Shown piece after piece: positions 26,875 to 36,344 of a DNA stretch of 64,000 nt. Positions within the stretch are counted from its first letter, which is position 1. Every line of letters starts with the position of its first letter. Origin of the DNA: Nitrospira sp. (lineage in GTDB: Bacteria > Nitrospirota > Nitrospiria > Nitrospirales > Nitrospiraceae). The stretch spans positions 434,001 through 498,000 of the forward strand of contig JARFXR010000001.1 of assembly GCA_029194535.1 (NCBI GenBank), given 5' to 3'. Both the position numbers and the translations under genes were made by a program. Below the pieces are notes generated by a model. That model searched no databases. It was not told where the DNA came from and was given only the letters and a program-made list of their open reading frames with translations.

Positions 26875-27957
26875 CTATGGTTTCCAGGCCAGGTGATTCA
26901 AGAGGTCGGCTAATCGAACGGCTGCCTTCGTCAATTGTGCCGCGACTACGGGCTTATGAGTGGCGCTGTATTCGGCCTTCGTGGGAGGAGCGTCAATCGT
27001 CATACGAATCGACGCGTCCGCACGATGACTATCGCGCACAATCCCATTTCGTCGGACAAAGTCATAGGCCTTCGTCGCGCGTGCGGTCTTGAGTGAATCC
27101 GTTGCCCAGTGTGCTCCCCAGCTGACATGCTCACCCGATGAATGATAGCCGGCTGTGGACGCGGACGTCATGCGTTTGGCAAGGAGGTGGGCGAGCCGCG
27201 CGATATCCTCCGGGACGGACGTCCTTCCACAGATCCTAATCCCGGCCAGGGCTTTGACGAGACAGCTATCCCACAACGCATGCAGGTTGTCCCTCGCTGA
27301 GTCACTGAACAGCAAATCGTTCCCGCCACGATCGCTGAGCACACCGACTTGCCTGGCGTCGTGAGGATTTTCAATCAGGACCGGGTTCGGTAGATCCTGA
27401 TGCATGGTCCGATAGTAGCCGGTCGTGACATGCAGAGGCTGATGAACGTCCCCTACGAGATGAATGAGCCACCGAAGTGCCTGGGCTTTTGTCCAGGGGG
27501 TCAGGTTGCCGACGGTTTCAAGCGTCTCTATGCATACATTGAGCATCTGCACGATATCATGATTATTCGTAAAGGGTGTGAGGAGATCGTCGAGATCCGC
27601 GCTGTCGGGATAGTGCGCACTCCCCAGCGGCAGATTCACGAAATGCCACTGGGCATTGTCAGGAAACGCTGTATTGAACGCTTGAGCTTCTTTCAACTCG
27701 TGCTCGGCCAGTTTGGATGCAGCGAACCCGTGTCGTTGGAGATTCCGGATCTGATCCGGCCAGGTCGAGGCTTTTGCCAAGGCATGTGGGGGCAGCGTCC
27801 TGCCATGGCCGAGGATCTGCGCGACGGCCTTCGTCGCCTCAGGCGAGAGGTGCGCTTGTGCGGCATCGGCGATCGCTTCATGACCGAGACTTTCCCATGC
27901 TGGGGTGTCGTGGGGCCAGACGAGCATCGCTACGATCCAGAAGAGAAAGAGCTTCAT
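26875..27957 (-). CDS. S1/P1-type zinc nuclease, secreted
   Basis: This 360-aa exported zinc-dependent nuclease probably degrades single-stranded DNA or RNA, or 3'-nucleotides, in the periplasm or outside. The ATG at 27957 with AAGGAAGAAG upstream opens a signal peptide LFLFWIVAMLVWPHDTPA, and cleavage leaves the family's N-terminal Trp (WESLGHEAIADAAQ). That Trp supplies zinc ligands via its amino group and backbone. Further zinc-site stretches are ASTWPDQIR, WHFVNLPLG, LRWLIHLVGDVHQPLHV and DRGGNDLLF...NLHALWDSCLV. Length fits. It starts 23 bp after the secretin gene's stop on the same strand, so the two are likely cotranscribed, an uncommon pairing. Confidence 0.92.
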   Translation of the reverse strand: MKLFLFWIVAMLVWPHDTPAWESLGHEAIADAAQAHLSPEATKAVAQILGHGRTLPPHALAKASTWPDQIRNLQRHGFAASKLAEHELKEAQAFNTAFPDNAQWHFVNLPLGSAHYPDSADLDDLLTPFTNNHDIVQMLNVCIETLETVGNLTPWTKAQALRWLIHLVGDVHQPLHVTTGYYRTMHQDLPNPVLIENPHDARQVGVLSDRGGNDLLFSDSARDNLHALWDSCLVKALAGIRICGRTSVPEDIARLAHLLAKRMTSASTAGYHSSGEHVSWGAHWATDSLKTARATKAYDFVRRNGIVRDSHRADASIRMTIDAPPTKAEYSATHKPVVAAQLTKAAVRLADLLNHLAWKP

Positions 27958-27980
27958 CGCTTCTTCCTTCAAGCTCCCGC

Positions 27981-29579
27981 TCAATCCGGTCTTACCGACG
28001 ATGGGGCGCCTTCGTGAGAGCTGGAGGAGGGAGGGAGCGGCCGGGTGGGTATGCCTTGGCGCTCGAGTTTCTCCAGGACTTCCTGTTTCAACCTGGTGGA
28101 TTCTTCGATCCGGTTTTCGCGTTGGAACGTGCCGAGCTCGGTCGCTTTCCGCGCATTCAGATCGACCACATCGACGTCGTCCCTGACGAGTGTCGGCGTC
28201 AGAAAGACCAGGAGATTGAGTTTCTCGGTAGCGCGACTCTGAAACTTGAACAGCCACCCTAGATAGGGAATATCGCCGAGCATCGGAATCTTGCGTTCGC
28301 TGATCACGATGTTGTCTCGCACCAGTCCTCCGACCACTAGGGTCTGTTGATCCTTCGCCACCGTCGTCGTCTCCATCGAGCGTTTGGTGGTGGTGGGCCC
28401 GACGGGCACGCTCGAGTTGCCGCTTCCGATCGTCTGGGCGACGTTCTCCGCGATGGCCGTGATCTCCTGCTTGATCTCCAGGCGGATCATGTTGTCTTCC
28501 AGCACCTGCGGTGTCAGCTCTAGCGTGACGCCGACGTCTTTGCGCTCGATGGTGACCAGTGTGCCCCCCGTGATGCCTTGCGCCTGTCCTGTCGGAAAAG
28601 GTCGATTTTCCCCGACCACAATCTTGGCCTTTTGATTATCCGCGGCCAGCACCTGCGGTGTGGAAAGAATGTTCGTGTCGGTGAGGTTCATGAGCATCTG
28701 CAGGAACGCCCGAATATTGACGGTGTTCAGAACGGACAAGGCACCTCCGGTCGATGCGTCAGCGCCCAAGCCGAGGATCGTTTGCGCAATTGTGGAGAGG
28801 TTCTCCGGGGCGGTGTTGACTCCAACGATACCCTGAACGTTTCCGCTTTTCCCGACGCCGATCAACTGGACAGGGTCCGTTCCGATTTGCCTAAGCCGGT
28901 CCACCTGGACCTCGAGAATCACCGCCTCGACGAAGACTTGCTTGCGGCGCGTATCCAGATCGCGGATGACAGACTGCAATTTGCTATAGGCGGCCTTGGT
29001 CGAACTAATGATGATGGCGTTGGTCGCCTTGTCCGCGAAGACTTGCACCGGTGCCTCAAACTCCGTCAGAGGCCTGATGGGGGGTCTGGTGCCCGGTGTG
29101 ATCTGGGCTACCGTCTGAGAACGGGCCACCAGATTGGTCAACACGGCGGCAAGATCCGTCGCGTTCGCATGCTTCAACTTGTATACGAAGACCCCTCGTT
29201 CCGGCGGCAATTCACCCATCGGGACGATCTGATAGACGGAGCCTTTCGGAACGACCGCCAACCGACTCACTTCCAACGCCGAAACAAAGAGGTTGTAGGC
29301 CTGCTCCTGGTTGACCTTGGTTGGGGAAAAGACGGTGATCTTTCCTCCGGCCTTCTTGACGTTATCGTCGAGAACGAAGTTCTTTCCCGTCAGTTCGCTG
29401 ATAAACCGCACGAAGACGGGCAATTCCACTTCATTGAAGTCGAGACTGACTCGACCGGGGGAGGGCGGCGCGGTTTCTCCGTTAGTGGTAGGCGGCAGGG
29501 AGGTCTCGCACGCCAGTAGCAAGGCGAGCGCGATGGCTCCTCGCAAAACCATGAACTCTGAAAAAGCGTGAAATCGCAT
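27981..29579 (-). CDS. Type II secretion-type secretin (GspD/PilQ family)
   Basis: This 532-aa outer-membrane secretin forms a gated pore for protein or pilus export. A lipoprotein-like signal (RGAIALALLLACETS) is followed by an N0-like domain (VSLDFNEVELPVFVRFISELTGKNFVLDD) and an N1-type repeat (VFVYKLKHANATDLAAVLTNLV). The secretin core contains VEAVILEV, LSTPQVLAADNQKAKIVVGENRPF, VGVTLELTPQVLEDNMIRLEIKQE and the signature VVGGLVRDN...IPMLGDIPYLGWLF. It is shorter than the roughly 650-aa E. coli GspD, with fewer N domains. No other T2SS or T4P genes are in the window, so it is an orphan here. A nuclease gene follows directly. Confidence 0.92.
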   Translation of the reverse strand: MRFHAFSEFMVLRGAIALALLLACETSLPPTTNGETAPPSPGRVSLDFNEVELPVFVRFISELTGKNFVLDDNVKKAGGKITVFSPTKVNQEQAYNLFVSALEVSRLAVVPKGSVYQIVPMGELPPERGVFVYKLKHANATDLAAVLTNLVARSQTVAQITPGTRPPIRPLTEFEAPVQVFADKATNAIIISSTKAAYSKLQSVIRDLDTRRKQVFVEAVILEVQVDRLRQIGTDPVQLIGVGKSGNVQGIVGVNTAPENLSTIAQTILGLGADASTGGALSVLNTVNIRAFLQMLMNLTDTNILSTPQVLAADNQKAKIVVGENRPFPTGQAQGITGGTLVTIERKDVGVTLELTPQVLEDNMIRLEIKQEITAIAENVAQTIGSGNSSVPVGPTTTKRSMETTTVAKDQQTLVVGGLVRDNIVISERKIPMLGDIPYLGWLFKFQSRATEKLNLLVFLTPTLVRDDVDVVDLNARKATELGTFQRENRIEESTRLKQEVLEKLERQGIPTRPLPPSSSSHEGAPSSVRPD

Positions 29580-30001
29580 CGGTCTCTCGCAATCGACCCG
29601 ATCCCATCATGGGCATTCATGGAACGATAAATAATCCGACGCTACCACAAGCGTTCTCGTGACACAACCTTCAGGGACCTGTGTCCTCTCCGGGACCTGT
29701 TTCTGAGAGAAGCCTTGCAAGGGGATGTGGACTCCGCCCTTACCCTGATGCTCTCCGATCATTCTCGACTGAGATGTGCATTTTTGGAAGCAAAATTAGA
29801 AACCGAGAGAACAGGAACGGGCTAACCGGCTGGAATTAAAGGCTGAACCTTGCGGACATCTGCACCACAATGGCATCAGGATTGCACAAGCCAGTCCGGT
29901 TCCACACTCCGCACGAGCGTATTCGAATCACGCGATCGAGCAGAGGCTCGAGCAAGCAACTGAACCACCGCGTGCAAGTCATCATCTGCTAAGGTTGAAA
30001 C
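29580..30001 (+). other. Divergent intergenic region
   Basis: These 422 bp separate the secretin and TPR-protein genes and must hold both promoters. No consensus promoter is obvious. A stop-free frame ending at 29823-29825 (…DLFLREALQGDVDSALTLML…) lacks a start codon with a ribosome site; it might be a coding relic. A short direct repeat GGGACCTGT occurs twice near 29680-29700. Confidence 0.4.
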
Positions 30002-33000
30002 GTGCGGACCGACAAACGCGTATCCCACAAACCCGACAAGAAACCTGCCGCCAAAGGGGCTAAGCAGGGCGTCGTAGGGTACAGCAAGAAGAGCGCTCTC
30101 CTCGAAGCAGCCATCACCCACATGAACGCCGGCAAGTACGGCCGGTCGTCCGCCTCGCTCAAGGAACTCCTGGCGCTCGATCCCCAAAACATGGAGGCTC
30201 GCCGGCTCTTTGCCACGCTGCACCTTCGATTGGGCAGCCTCGTGACGGCGAGGGAAGCGTTTGAATCATTGGCGAACGAGGCGATCGGGAGGCAGGATTA
30301 CTGGCTGGCCGAATCTCTTCTGCGCGAGTATCTCGCGGCGGGCCCTCGGTGCATACCCTTTCTCGAACTCCTGGCTCATGTGTACGAGGAAAAAGGGGAC
30401 GCGATGGCGGCCGTTGCCGAACTGGGGAAAGCCGTCGAAATTTTGTTGGAAGATCCCGATCCCGACCACCCTCAGAAACCCTCTCAGCTCTATGGAAGAA
30501 TCAGAGAGCTGGCCCCCGCCAGTCCCGTCGCGTTTCAGTTCGCCTCTTCGTTTGATATCCAGACGGGCGAATTTCGACGGCCGCCTCGTGAAAGCGAGCC
30601 GCCGCGCGACGGAGAGGACCCTTCGCGCGTTGATGCTGCGACGTCCTTGAACTGGGCGAATCCCGTGATGGAGGTCATGCCCTGGGAACATTTGGACGAG
30701 GAGGATCATCCGGCAGCCCCAGCCTCCGTGCCTCCCATAGGTGCGATGGATGTATCTATCACCAAGGAAGAACCAGCGCCTCCCGCGGTTCCGACTCTGT
30801 CCGCGGACGCTTCTTCCGATTCCGACTTGAAGTCCGGAGGCGATGCTGTCGTGGTGGAATCACAAACCCCGTTGGACCGGTTGCCTGAAGAGCTACCGGA
30901 CTGGGTCTCCACGCACAATGAGCCGACCCTCGCATCCGTTCGGCCGAGTCTCTTGATATCGGAGTCCGTTTCCGATTCCGCACATTCGGGCAATTCGGCC
31001 GAGGAGCCCCTGACCGAGTCGGCGACGTTGCCGTCTCGGATGCCTTGGGAACATGTGGCAGATCCGGGTCTTTTGATTGTCGAACCGGAGACTCCAGTCG
31101 TCGCGGCGCCACCGGTCGTGTCGGAGTTGTCCTCCGACCAGTCGGTGATTCCCGAGTCCGAGCCGACCTCGTCTCCAGCCCTATCCATGGAGTCTTCATC
31201 CATTTCGCTCTCTCCTGCCGCATGCAGTGAGTATCCTGTCTCTACCCATCAACGAGACGTGATCGGAGCCGAGCCGATCATTCAACTAGCCGAATCCACA
31301 GGTGAATCCCAGTCCTCTGCGCCTCCTGCGTCATCCGTGTCCTTTTCCTGGAACGCGATCTTCGACTCCGCCTGGAAGATTGCAGTCGGCACGACGGCCA
31401 CCGGTACTCCGGACATGCCAAAAGCACCAGAATCGACGGTGGTGGCTCAGTCGGACATCCCGCTTGCGTCGGTGGACAGGCTGGTCGAGAGTTCTGAGCC
31501 CCCGTCAACGCCACCGGCCGCTGTTCAAGAAGTCGAACCCCCTGTGCCCTCGCTGGCGCTCAAATTCTCAATCGCACCGTCCACGCCCTTCACGCCGTCG
31601 TCGAGTGATCCCCGATGTCAAAGCGAGGTTCCGGAGCCCCTCGCGGCTCAGGCTACGAGCCTCCAATCGAGTTCAGAACTTCAGGAGCCTAGTCCGGTCG
31701 AGATGCCTCGGATTCTGGAATTGCCGGGCACGGACTTCGTCGCCTCCTCCCCTGCGATTGGCGATCCGATGGGCCTGACCGTGGAAAACCAGGCAGCGGG
31801 CAGCGTTCCGCTGGAACCATCCCAATACGATGCCGTTCTGCAGATGCCTTCTCCCGAGTTCCGGCTTGCCACGGACACGGAAACCGTTCCCGCCGCTCTC
31901 ACGGAGCCGGTTCCTGTCCCGGAACCACTCGTGAAGGACACCTTGCCGGACGTTGCCGGCGCAGGTGTCGCGACAGAGACCGCGACTTCCTCGAGCGAAA
32001 CAGACGCTCGATGGAGCACCGGGGAGGTCGCGGTGCAACATTACCGTCCGACCATCGAAATGAAGAAAGGGGAAGCTCAATCGGTCGATATGCACGAACC
32101 TCCGAGACCCGGGGCAAGCGCGGACGTACCGATCGAATCGGTCTCCCAGTTGTCGCAGGGGTGGGGAACGAGTGGAGCGGAAGAAACAGTCGCAACCGTG
32201 CTTCCGGGACCTGCCGTGGAAGAACCCGCCCCGGCACCTCGGGATACGAGGCCGGAATGGGTACAAGCGAGTGATGCGATCGTGCTTGAACAAGCCGAGG
32301 CGCCGGCACCTCCGACGCCGCTTCTCCGGTCCGAATCGTTGGGATCGTTCGAAGGGCCGAATCGCTCATCGGTTGCGGCCGCCGTCGACGCGCTCTTTGG
32401 AGGGAGCGGTCAAGGTCGGGCCATTCAGACGACGGAACGTACGCCACCACCGAGGTCTGCCCTCCGATGGTCTGCCCGCTTGGCGCGGTTGCGTTTTGCC
32501 GTCACGTCCCTCCTCGGCTCCTGCTTTTCAACGACCAGGGCATTCGCTTTGTTGTGTGTCAGTCTGGCGTTTCTCAGCCTGGTCGTGCTCGCGCTCGGCG
32601 TGGGACTACTTGCAGTCTCGTGGATCGCGATGGAAGAAATCCCGACACCGGGTTATCAGGCTCTCACCTCGGGTCCGCAGCGGACGATTACCGATCCGAA
32701 GAGTAATGGCTACCTTCTGCTGCTGGGATTCGACGCTCCATCAGGCGGCGATCCGTTAAAGGTTGGATATGAACGTAAGCCTGATGAGCAAGACATCTCC
32801 CAACCTCAAGGGTGTATGTCGGAGCACGAGATCAAGACTCCGGCATCCGGTACGGGTTCGGCGTCCGGCATCGTAGACGGCTGGTTCAAGCACGCCGAGC
32901 CTATCGCGCAAGCGAAAGCGGGGTCGGACACGCTCCGATCCCTTCTGGCCAAAGAAACGACATCGCTCTCCAGATATCAGCAGTACTTGGGAATGCCCTT

Positions 33001-33913
33001 TGATGATTGGGGATTCGGACAGATGCTCAGTCCGAATTGCGCACATCTGCTCCTGACCCACCGATTGTATCTCATGGAGGGCTTCAATCAGGATCTGGTT
33101 TCAGGGGTGACGAGACTGGAGAAAGACATGGAGTCGTGGCGAGCAGTGCTCGGGCAATCCAAGACACTCATGATGAAAATGCTGGCCGTTGCCGCGGTGC
33201 AAGATGATGTGAGGTTGGCTTCGTCGGTCTTGACCCGTTCCGATGCGGATGCGACGGTGATCAATCGCCTGTCCAAGATCGTGCGCCCGCTTGATCAACT
33301 GGAACTGTCCGTACGATGGCCGATGCAGAGCCAGTTTGCCTGGGCCACACGAAACGTCGCGACCGACCTGAAGAAATACCGGACAGAAGCACAGTCGTTC
33401 TACGTGTCGATGGCGGCCGCCATGCCATTGCCTGTGCAACGGCGCGCAAACGCTTACGCTGAATACTACGAAGCAGCCAACAAGGCCGTCGCAGAGGGGC
33501 GGTACGTCAATCTTCCGAAACGGTCGCAGTTTGTCAGGACCTCCGCCATGAGCGTCATCGACTACTGGGCCAATCCCCTCGAGCACGTCATCGGCATGGA
33601 CCCCTTACCCGCCTGGGACCCGTATGTGGGACGAATGGTCGAAGCCGATGCGCAATTGCGACTGGCCAGCTTGCAAATCTGGGTTCGTCGTGGACCCCAG
33701 GAAGGAGATGTACTTACGCGTCTTGCCAAGGCTGGGCAAGCCTACTATGACCCGTTCACCGGATTCCCCATGTTGATCAACCAGGAGAAGCGCCTGCTCT
33801 ATAGCGTCGGCCGAGACGGACGGGATCAAGGCGGGGATCCCGGACAGGACGTGGTTGTCGCGATTGCATCTCTCCAATCCGGCGCGATCGAGTCCAAGCG
33901 CGCTTCCAAGTAA
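30002..33913 (+). CDS. Large TPR / disordered / single-pass membrane protein of unknown function
   Basis: This 1303-aa protein has four zones. Residues about 20-180 hold TPR-like helices (LLEAAITHMNAGKYGRSSASLKELLALDPQN; LFATLHLRLGSLVTAREAF). Residues about 200-820 are a long Pro/Ser/Glu/Val-rich, probably disordered linker in which a short motif (MPWEHLD, MPWEHVA) recurs. One transmembrane helix lies near 850-880 (FALLCVSLAFLSLVVLALGVGLLAVSW). A periplasmic helical domain follows. The C-terminus YDPFTGFPMLINQ…YSVGRDGRDQGGDPGQD resembles the calcium-loop end of GspG pseudopilins. Start GTG 30002 has AAGG upstream. The gene is divergent from the secretin gene. This topology (cytosolic TPR, long linker, periplasmic domain) recalls envelope-spanning secretion components, but function is unknown. 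Confidence 0.8.
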   Translation: MRTDKRVSHKPDKKPAAKGAKQGVVGYSKKSALLEAAITHMNAGKYGRSSASLKELLALDPQNMEARRLFATLHLRLGSLVTAREAFESLANEAIGRQDYWLAESLLREYLAAGPRCIPFLELLAHVYEEKGDAMAAVAELGKAVEILLEDPDPDHPQKPSQLYGRIRELAPASPVAFQFASSFDIQTGEFRRPPRESEPPRDGEDPSRVDAATSLNWANPVMEVMPWEHLDEEDHPAAPASVPPIGAMDVSITKEEPAPPAVPTLSADASSDSDLKSGGDAVVVESQTPLDRLPEELPDWVSTHNEPTLASVRPSLLISESVSDSAHSGNSAEEPLTESATLPSRMPWEHVADPGLLIVEPETPVVAAPPVVSELSSDQSVIPESEPTSSPALSMESSSISLSPAACSEYPVSTHQRDVIGAEPIIQLAESTGESQSSAPPASSVSFSWNAIFDSAWKIAVGTTATGTPDMPKAPESTVVAQSDIPLASVDRLVESSEPPSTPPAAVQEVEPPVPSLALKFSIAPSTPFTPSSSDPRCQSEVPEPLAAQATSLQSSSELQEPSPVEMPRILELPGTDFVASSPAIGDPMGLTVENQAAGSVPLEPSQYDAVLQMPSPEFRLATDTETVPAALTEPVPVPEPLVKDTLPDVAGAGVATETATSSSETDARWSTGEVAVQHYRPTIEMKKGEAQSVDMHEPPRPGASADVPIESVSQLSQGWGTSGAEETVATVLPGPAVEEPAPAPRDTRPEWVQASDAIVLEQAEAPAPPTPLLRSESLGSFEGPNRSSVAAAVDALFGGSGQGRAIQTTERTPPPRSALRWSARLARLRFAVTSLLGSCFSTTRAFALLCVSLAFLSLVVLALGVGLLAVSWIAMEEIPTPGYQALTSGPQRTITDPKSNGYLLLLGFDAPSGGDPLKVGYERKPDEQDISQPQGCMSEHEIKTPASGTGSASGIVDGWFKHAEPIAQAKAGSDTLRSLLAKETTSLSRYQQYLGMPFDDWGFGQMLSPNCAHLLLTHRLYLMEGFNQDLVSGVTRLEKDMESWRAVLGQSKTLMMKMLAVAAVQDDVRLASSVLTRSDADATVINRLSKIVRPLDQLELSVRWPMQSQFAWATRNVATDLKKYRTEAQSFYVSMAAAMPLPVQRRANAYAEYYEAANKAVAEGRYVNLPKRSQFVRTSAMSVIDYWANPLEHVIGMDPLPAWDPYVGRMVEADAQLRLASLQIWVRRGPQEGDVLTRLAKAGQAYYDPFTGFPMLINQEKRLLYSVGRDGRDQGGDPGQDVVVAIASLQSGAIESKRASK

Positions 33914-34061
33914 CACCCCCTATCCACCTTTGGTCCACTCCCGAGCCGATCGCTCAGATCTGCGGGAATCTCTCGTACTACGCCCTACCGGCTCCGGTCT
34001 GCTTGACACCCCGCTCGGTATTCCACAGAATCTGAGAATCACCCGGCTTATGAGGAACATG

Positions 34062-35540
34062 ATGCCGCCTCAGCGCACCGGCGGATCCGGCCCGTTCAGC
34101 AGGGGATCGCTGTCCGTCACACCGATCCCGACCCGCAACGTTTCCAATGGGGAATTCATCCCCGTTCCTCAGACTCTCCAACAAGGTCGCGTCGAATATC
34201 GGGCCGCGCATCTGGCCGACCGGGCGGCCGGGCGCCTCGGCATATCGAGGCGGGAGTTCCTCCGAAGCACGGGCGGCCTCGCCGCCGCCTTGCTGACAAT
34301 GAACGGAATCTTCGGTCGTTTCTTCGAAATCGGGGAGGTGGAGTTGTTTGAGCCGTCCGCCTTTGCTGAGCAGCAGGGCGATCCATACTTCATCTTCGAC
34401 GTGCAGACTCACTATGTGAGCGCGGATTACGATCCGACGGACGCGGAGCGCAGACGGAAAGGCGCGGTGTCCAAACAGGCATTGATCGCCCTGAGGCGGC
34501 GAATCCGGGAAGCCGGCGTCAATCCCGCCTTGGCCGGAGATCGAGGAACGATGGATGACCTGTCGTGGCAGAACTTTGTGAAGGAAGTATTTCTGGACAG
34601 TGAGACATCGATCGGGTTGATCAGCACGCCTCCTGGTCCCTACCCCCAAGCCGCGGTCGTTCCTCCGAAGGAAATGGCGCATATCCGCGACGAAATCAAC
34701 AGGCTGGCCGGATCGCGCCGGATGCTTGCCCATGGACTGGCCACTCCACAATTGGGCTCGGCCGACCTCGATTTCATGGCCATGCAGGCCGAAACGTTGG
34801 GCGTCGAGGCCTGGAAGTGTTACACGGGATCCTGTCCGAAGGGGTTCGACCGGGGGTGGTGGATGGACGATGAGACGGTGTCGTATCCGATGCTCGAGCA
34901 GGCGCGGAAGCTGAGTGTCAAGCGGGTCTGCGTCCATAAAGGCCTGCCTCTCGGTCCCGTGCCGGAGTACAACCATCCGAAGGATCTCATCAGAGCGGCC
35001 AAAGATTTTCCCGACATCACCTTCTTGGTTTACCACTCTGGTTTCAAGACGGTGGAGGGGATCGACGACGTCTTCGCCCAATCGGGCGAGATTCTGTGGA
35101 CGACGGAATTTTGCAGAATGAAGAAACGCGAGCCGGGGTTGACCAATATATACATGGAACTCGGATCGACCTTCGCACAGCTGGTGACGGCCCAGCCGGG
35201 GATGTGTGCGCATCTTATCGGACAAATCATCGAGGCATTTGGAGTCGAGCATGTTCTGTGGGGAACGGATTCGATCTGGTACGGATCGCCTCAGTGGCAG
35301 ATCGAAGCGTTCCGGCGATTTCAGATCCCCGACGAATTCGTCGAACGGCATCGGTATCAGCCTCTGACCCGCGATGTGAAAGCTAAGATCTTCGGATTGA
35401 ATGCGGCGCGGGTGTTCGACGTCGACGTGACGGCGACCCGGCGCGACGTCCCTCGCGATTATCTGGGACGGATGAGGATGAGTTACCTTGAGGAAGGCCC
35501 CGAGCCCAGCCACAGGCTGTACGGCTGGGTTGCGGGATAG
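34062..35540 (+). CDS. Amidohydrolase-2 family protein with Tat signal
   Basis: The product is an exported TIM-barrel metal hydrolase of about 492 aa. ISRREFLRSTGGLAAALLTMNGIFG is a Tat-type twin-Arg signal located about 60 residues in. Barrel motifs are FDVQTHYVSADYD (strand 1), VCVHKGLPLG (His), FLVYHSGF (His) and HVLWGTDSIWYGSP (the conserved Asp). The strand-1 metal motif, normally D-x-H-x-H, reads D-V-Q-T-H, so one His is Gln. The start is uncertain: ATG 34062 is best spaced from GAGGA, and 34059 or 34050 are alternatives. Substrate is unknown, possibly a decarboxylase or lactonase-like reaction. It is followed by the AIM24 gene after 81 bp. Confidence 0.85.
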   Translation: MPPQRTGGSGPFSRGSLSVTPIPTRNVSNGEFIPVPQTLQQGRVEYRAAHLADRAAGRLGISRREFLRSTGGLAAALLTMNGIFGRFFEIGEVELFEPSAFAEQQGDPYFIFDVQTHYVSADYDPTDAERRRKGAVSKQALIALRRRIREAGVNPALAGDRGTMDDLSWQNFVKEVFLDSETSIGLISTPPGPYPQAAVVPPKEMAHIRDEINRLAGSRRMLAHGLATPQLGSADLDFMAMQAETLGVEAWKCYTGSCPKGFDRGWWMDDETVSYPMLEQARKLSVKRVCVHKGLPLGPVPEYNHPKDLIRAAKDFPDITFLVYHSGFKTVEGIDDVFAQSGEILWTTEFCRMKKREPGLTNIYMELGSTFAQLVTAQPGMCAHLIGQIIEAFGVEHVLWGTDSIWYGSPQWQIEAFRRFQIPDEFVERHRYQPLTRDVKAKIFGLNAARVFDVDVTATRRDVPRDYLGRMRMSYLEEGPEPSHRLYGWVAG

Positions 35541-35621
35541 CGGAACGAGCGAGGTCGTGGCGACGTCCTTACCGGTCGGTCGCCCCGTCAAACGGTGCAG
35601 GGAGCACAGAGAGGCGCACAG

Positions 35622-36305
35622 ATGAAAAGCGAGATTCTGTATCCTGGGGCATTTCCGATGGTCCGTATTGAATTGTCGACTGGCGAAACCGTTAAGGCCG
35701 AATCCGGGGCAATGGTGGCCTCCTCTCCCACGATCGACGTCGAAAGCAAGATGGAGGGAGGATTCCTGGGGGCGCTCTCGCGCAAGTTTCTGACGGGCGA
35801 AAAGTTCTTCTTCCAGACGCTGCGGGCCAGTCGAGGACCGGGCGAAGTCCTGCTGGCGCCCACGGTGCCGGGTGAAATCGTGGTAATGGAGCTCGACGGC
35901 CTCAATGAATATCTTGTGCAGAAAGACGGATTTCTCGCAGGTGCAGAAACGGTGAAGATCGACAGTCAGACGCAAAGTCTCAGCCGTGGCCTGCTTGGCG
36001 GCGAGGGGTTCTTTATCCTTAAGCTCAGCGGCAAGGGGACGCTGATTCTGAACAGCTTCGGAGCGATTCACCGAATCGATCTCAAGCCCGATCAGGAGTA
36101 CATCGTCGACAACAGCCACCTGGTCGCGTGGTCTGCGACGACTTCCTACCATGTCGAGCGGGCGGCCGCCGGGTGGGTCGCGAGTTTCACGTCGGGAGAA
36201 GGGTTCGTCTGCCGATTCCAGGGCCCCGGTGTCGTCTATATCCAAAGCCGAAACCCGGGAGGGTTCGGCCATTGGATCAGACAGTTTATCCCGGTCTCTG
36301 AATGA
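35622..36305 (+). CDS. AIM24 / TIGR00266 family protein
   Basis: This 227-aa all-beta protein of the AIM24 (TIGR00266) family has a tryptophan RNA-binding-attenuator-like fold. Features include MVRIELSTGETVKAESGAMVASSPTIDVESKMEGG, LTGEKFFFQTLRASRGPGEVLLAPTVPGEI, VDNSHLVAWSATTSY and a final PGVVYIQSRNPGGFGHWI. Its molecular function is not established. The ATG at 35622 is chosen because GAGG is 8 nt upstream; a frame-open ATG at 35595 lacks one. The M48 protease gene follows after 39 bp, suggesting an operon. The protein is probably cytosolic, as no signal peptide is seen. Confidence 0.9.
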   Translation: MKSEILYPGAFPMVRIELSTGETVKAESGAMVASSPTIDVESKMEGGFLGALSRKFLTGEKFFFQTLRASRGPGEVLLAPTVPGEIVVMELDGLNEYLVQKDGFLAGAETVKIDSQTQSLSRGLLGGEGFFILKLSGKGTLILNSFGAIHRIDLKPDQEYIVDNSHLVAWSATTSYHVERAAAGWVASFTSGEGFVCRFQGPGVVYIQSRNPGGFGHWIRQFIPVSE

Positions 36306-36344
36306 CGAAGGGGTAATGGAATCCCTCTATCCCTCCGTATCCCT

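Noticed and set aside
29640-29825. Stop-free stretch in the secretin/TPR intergenic region
   Set aside because: It looks partly protein-like but has no start codon with a ribosome site and no known relatives; it is described under the intergenic feature only.
33978-36272. 764-codon open frame on the minus strand
   Set aside because: It is antisense to the amidohydrolase and AIM24 genes, which have clear family motifs. The minus-strand product is Arg/His/Pro-rich and unlike real protein. GC-rich codon structure creates such frames.
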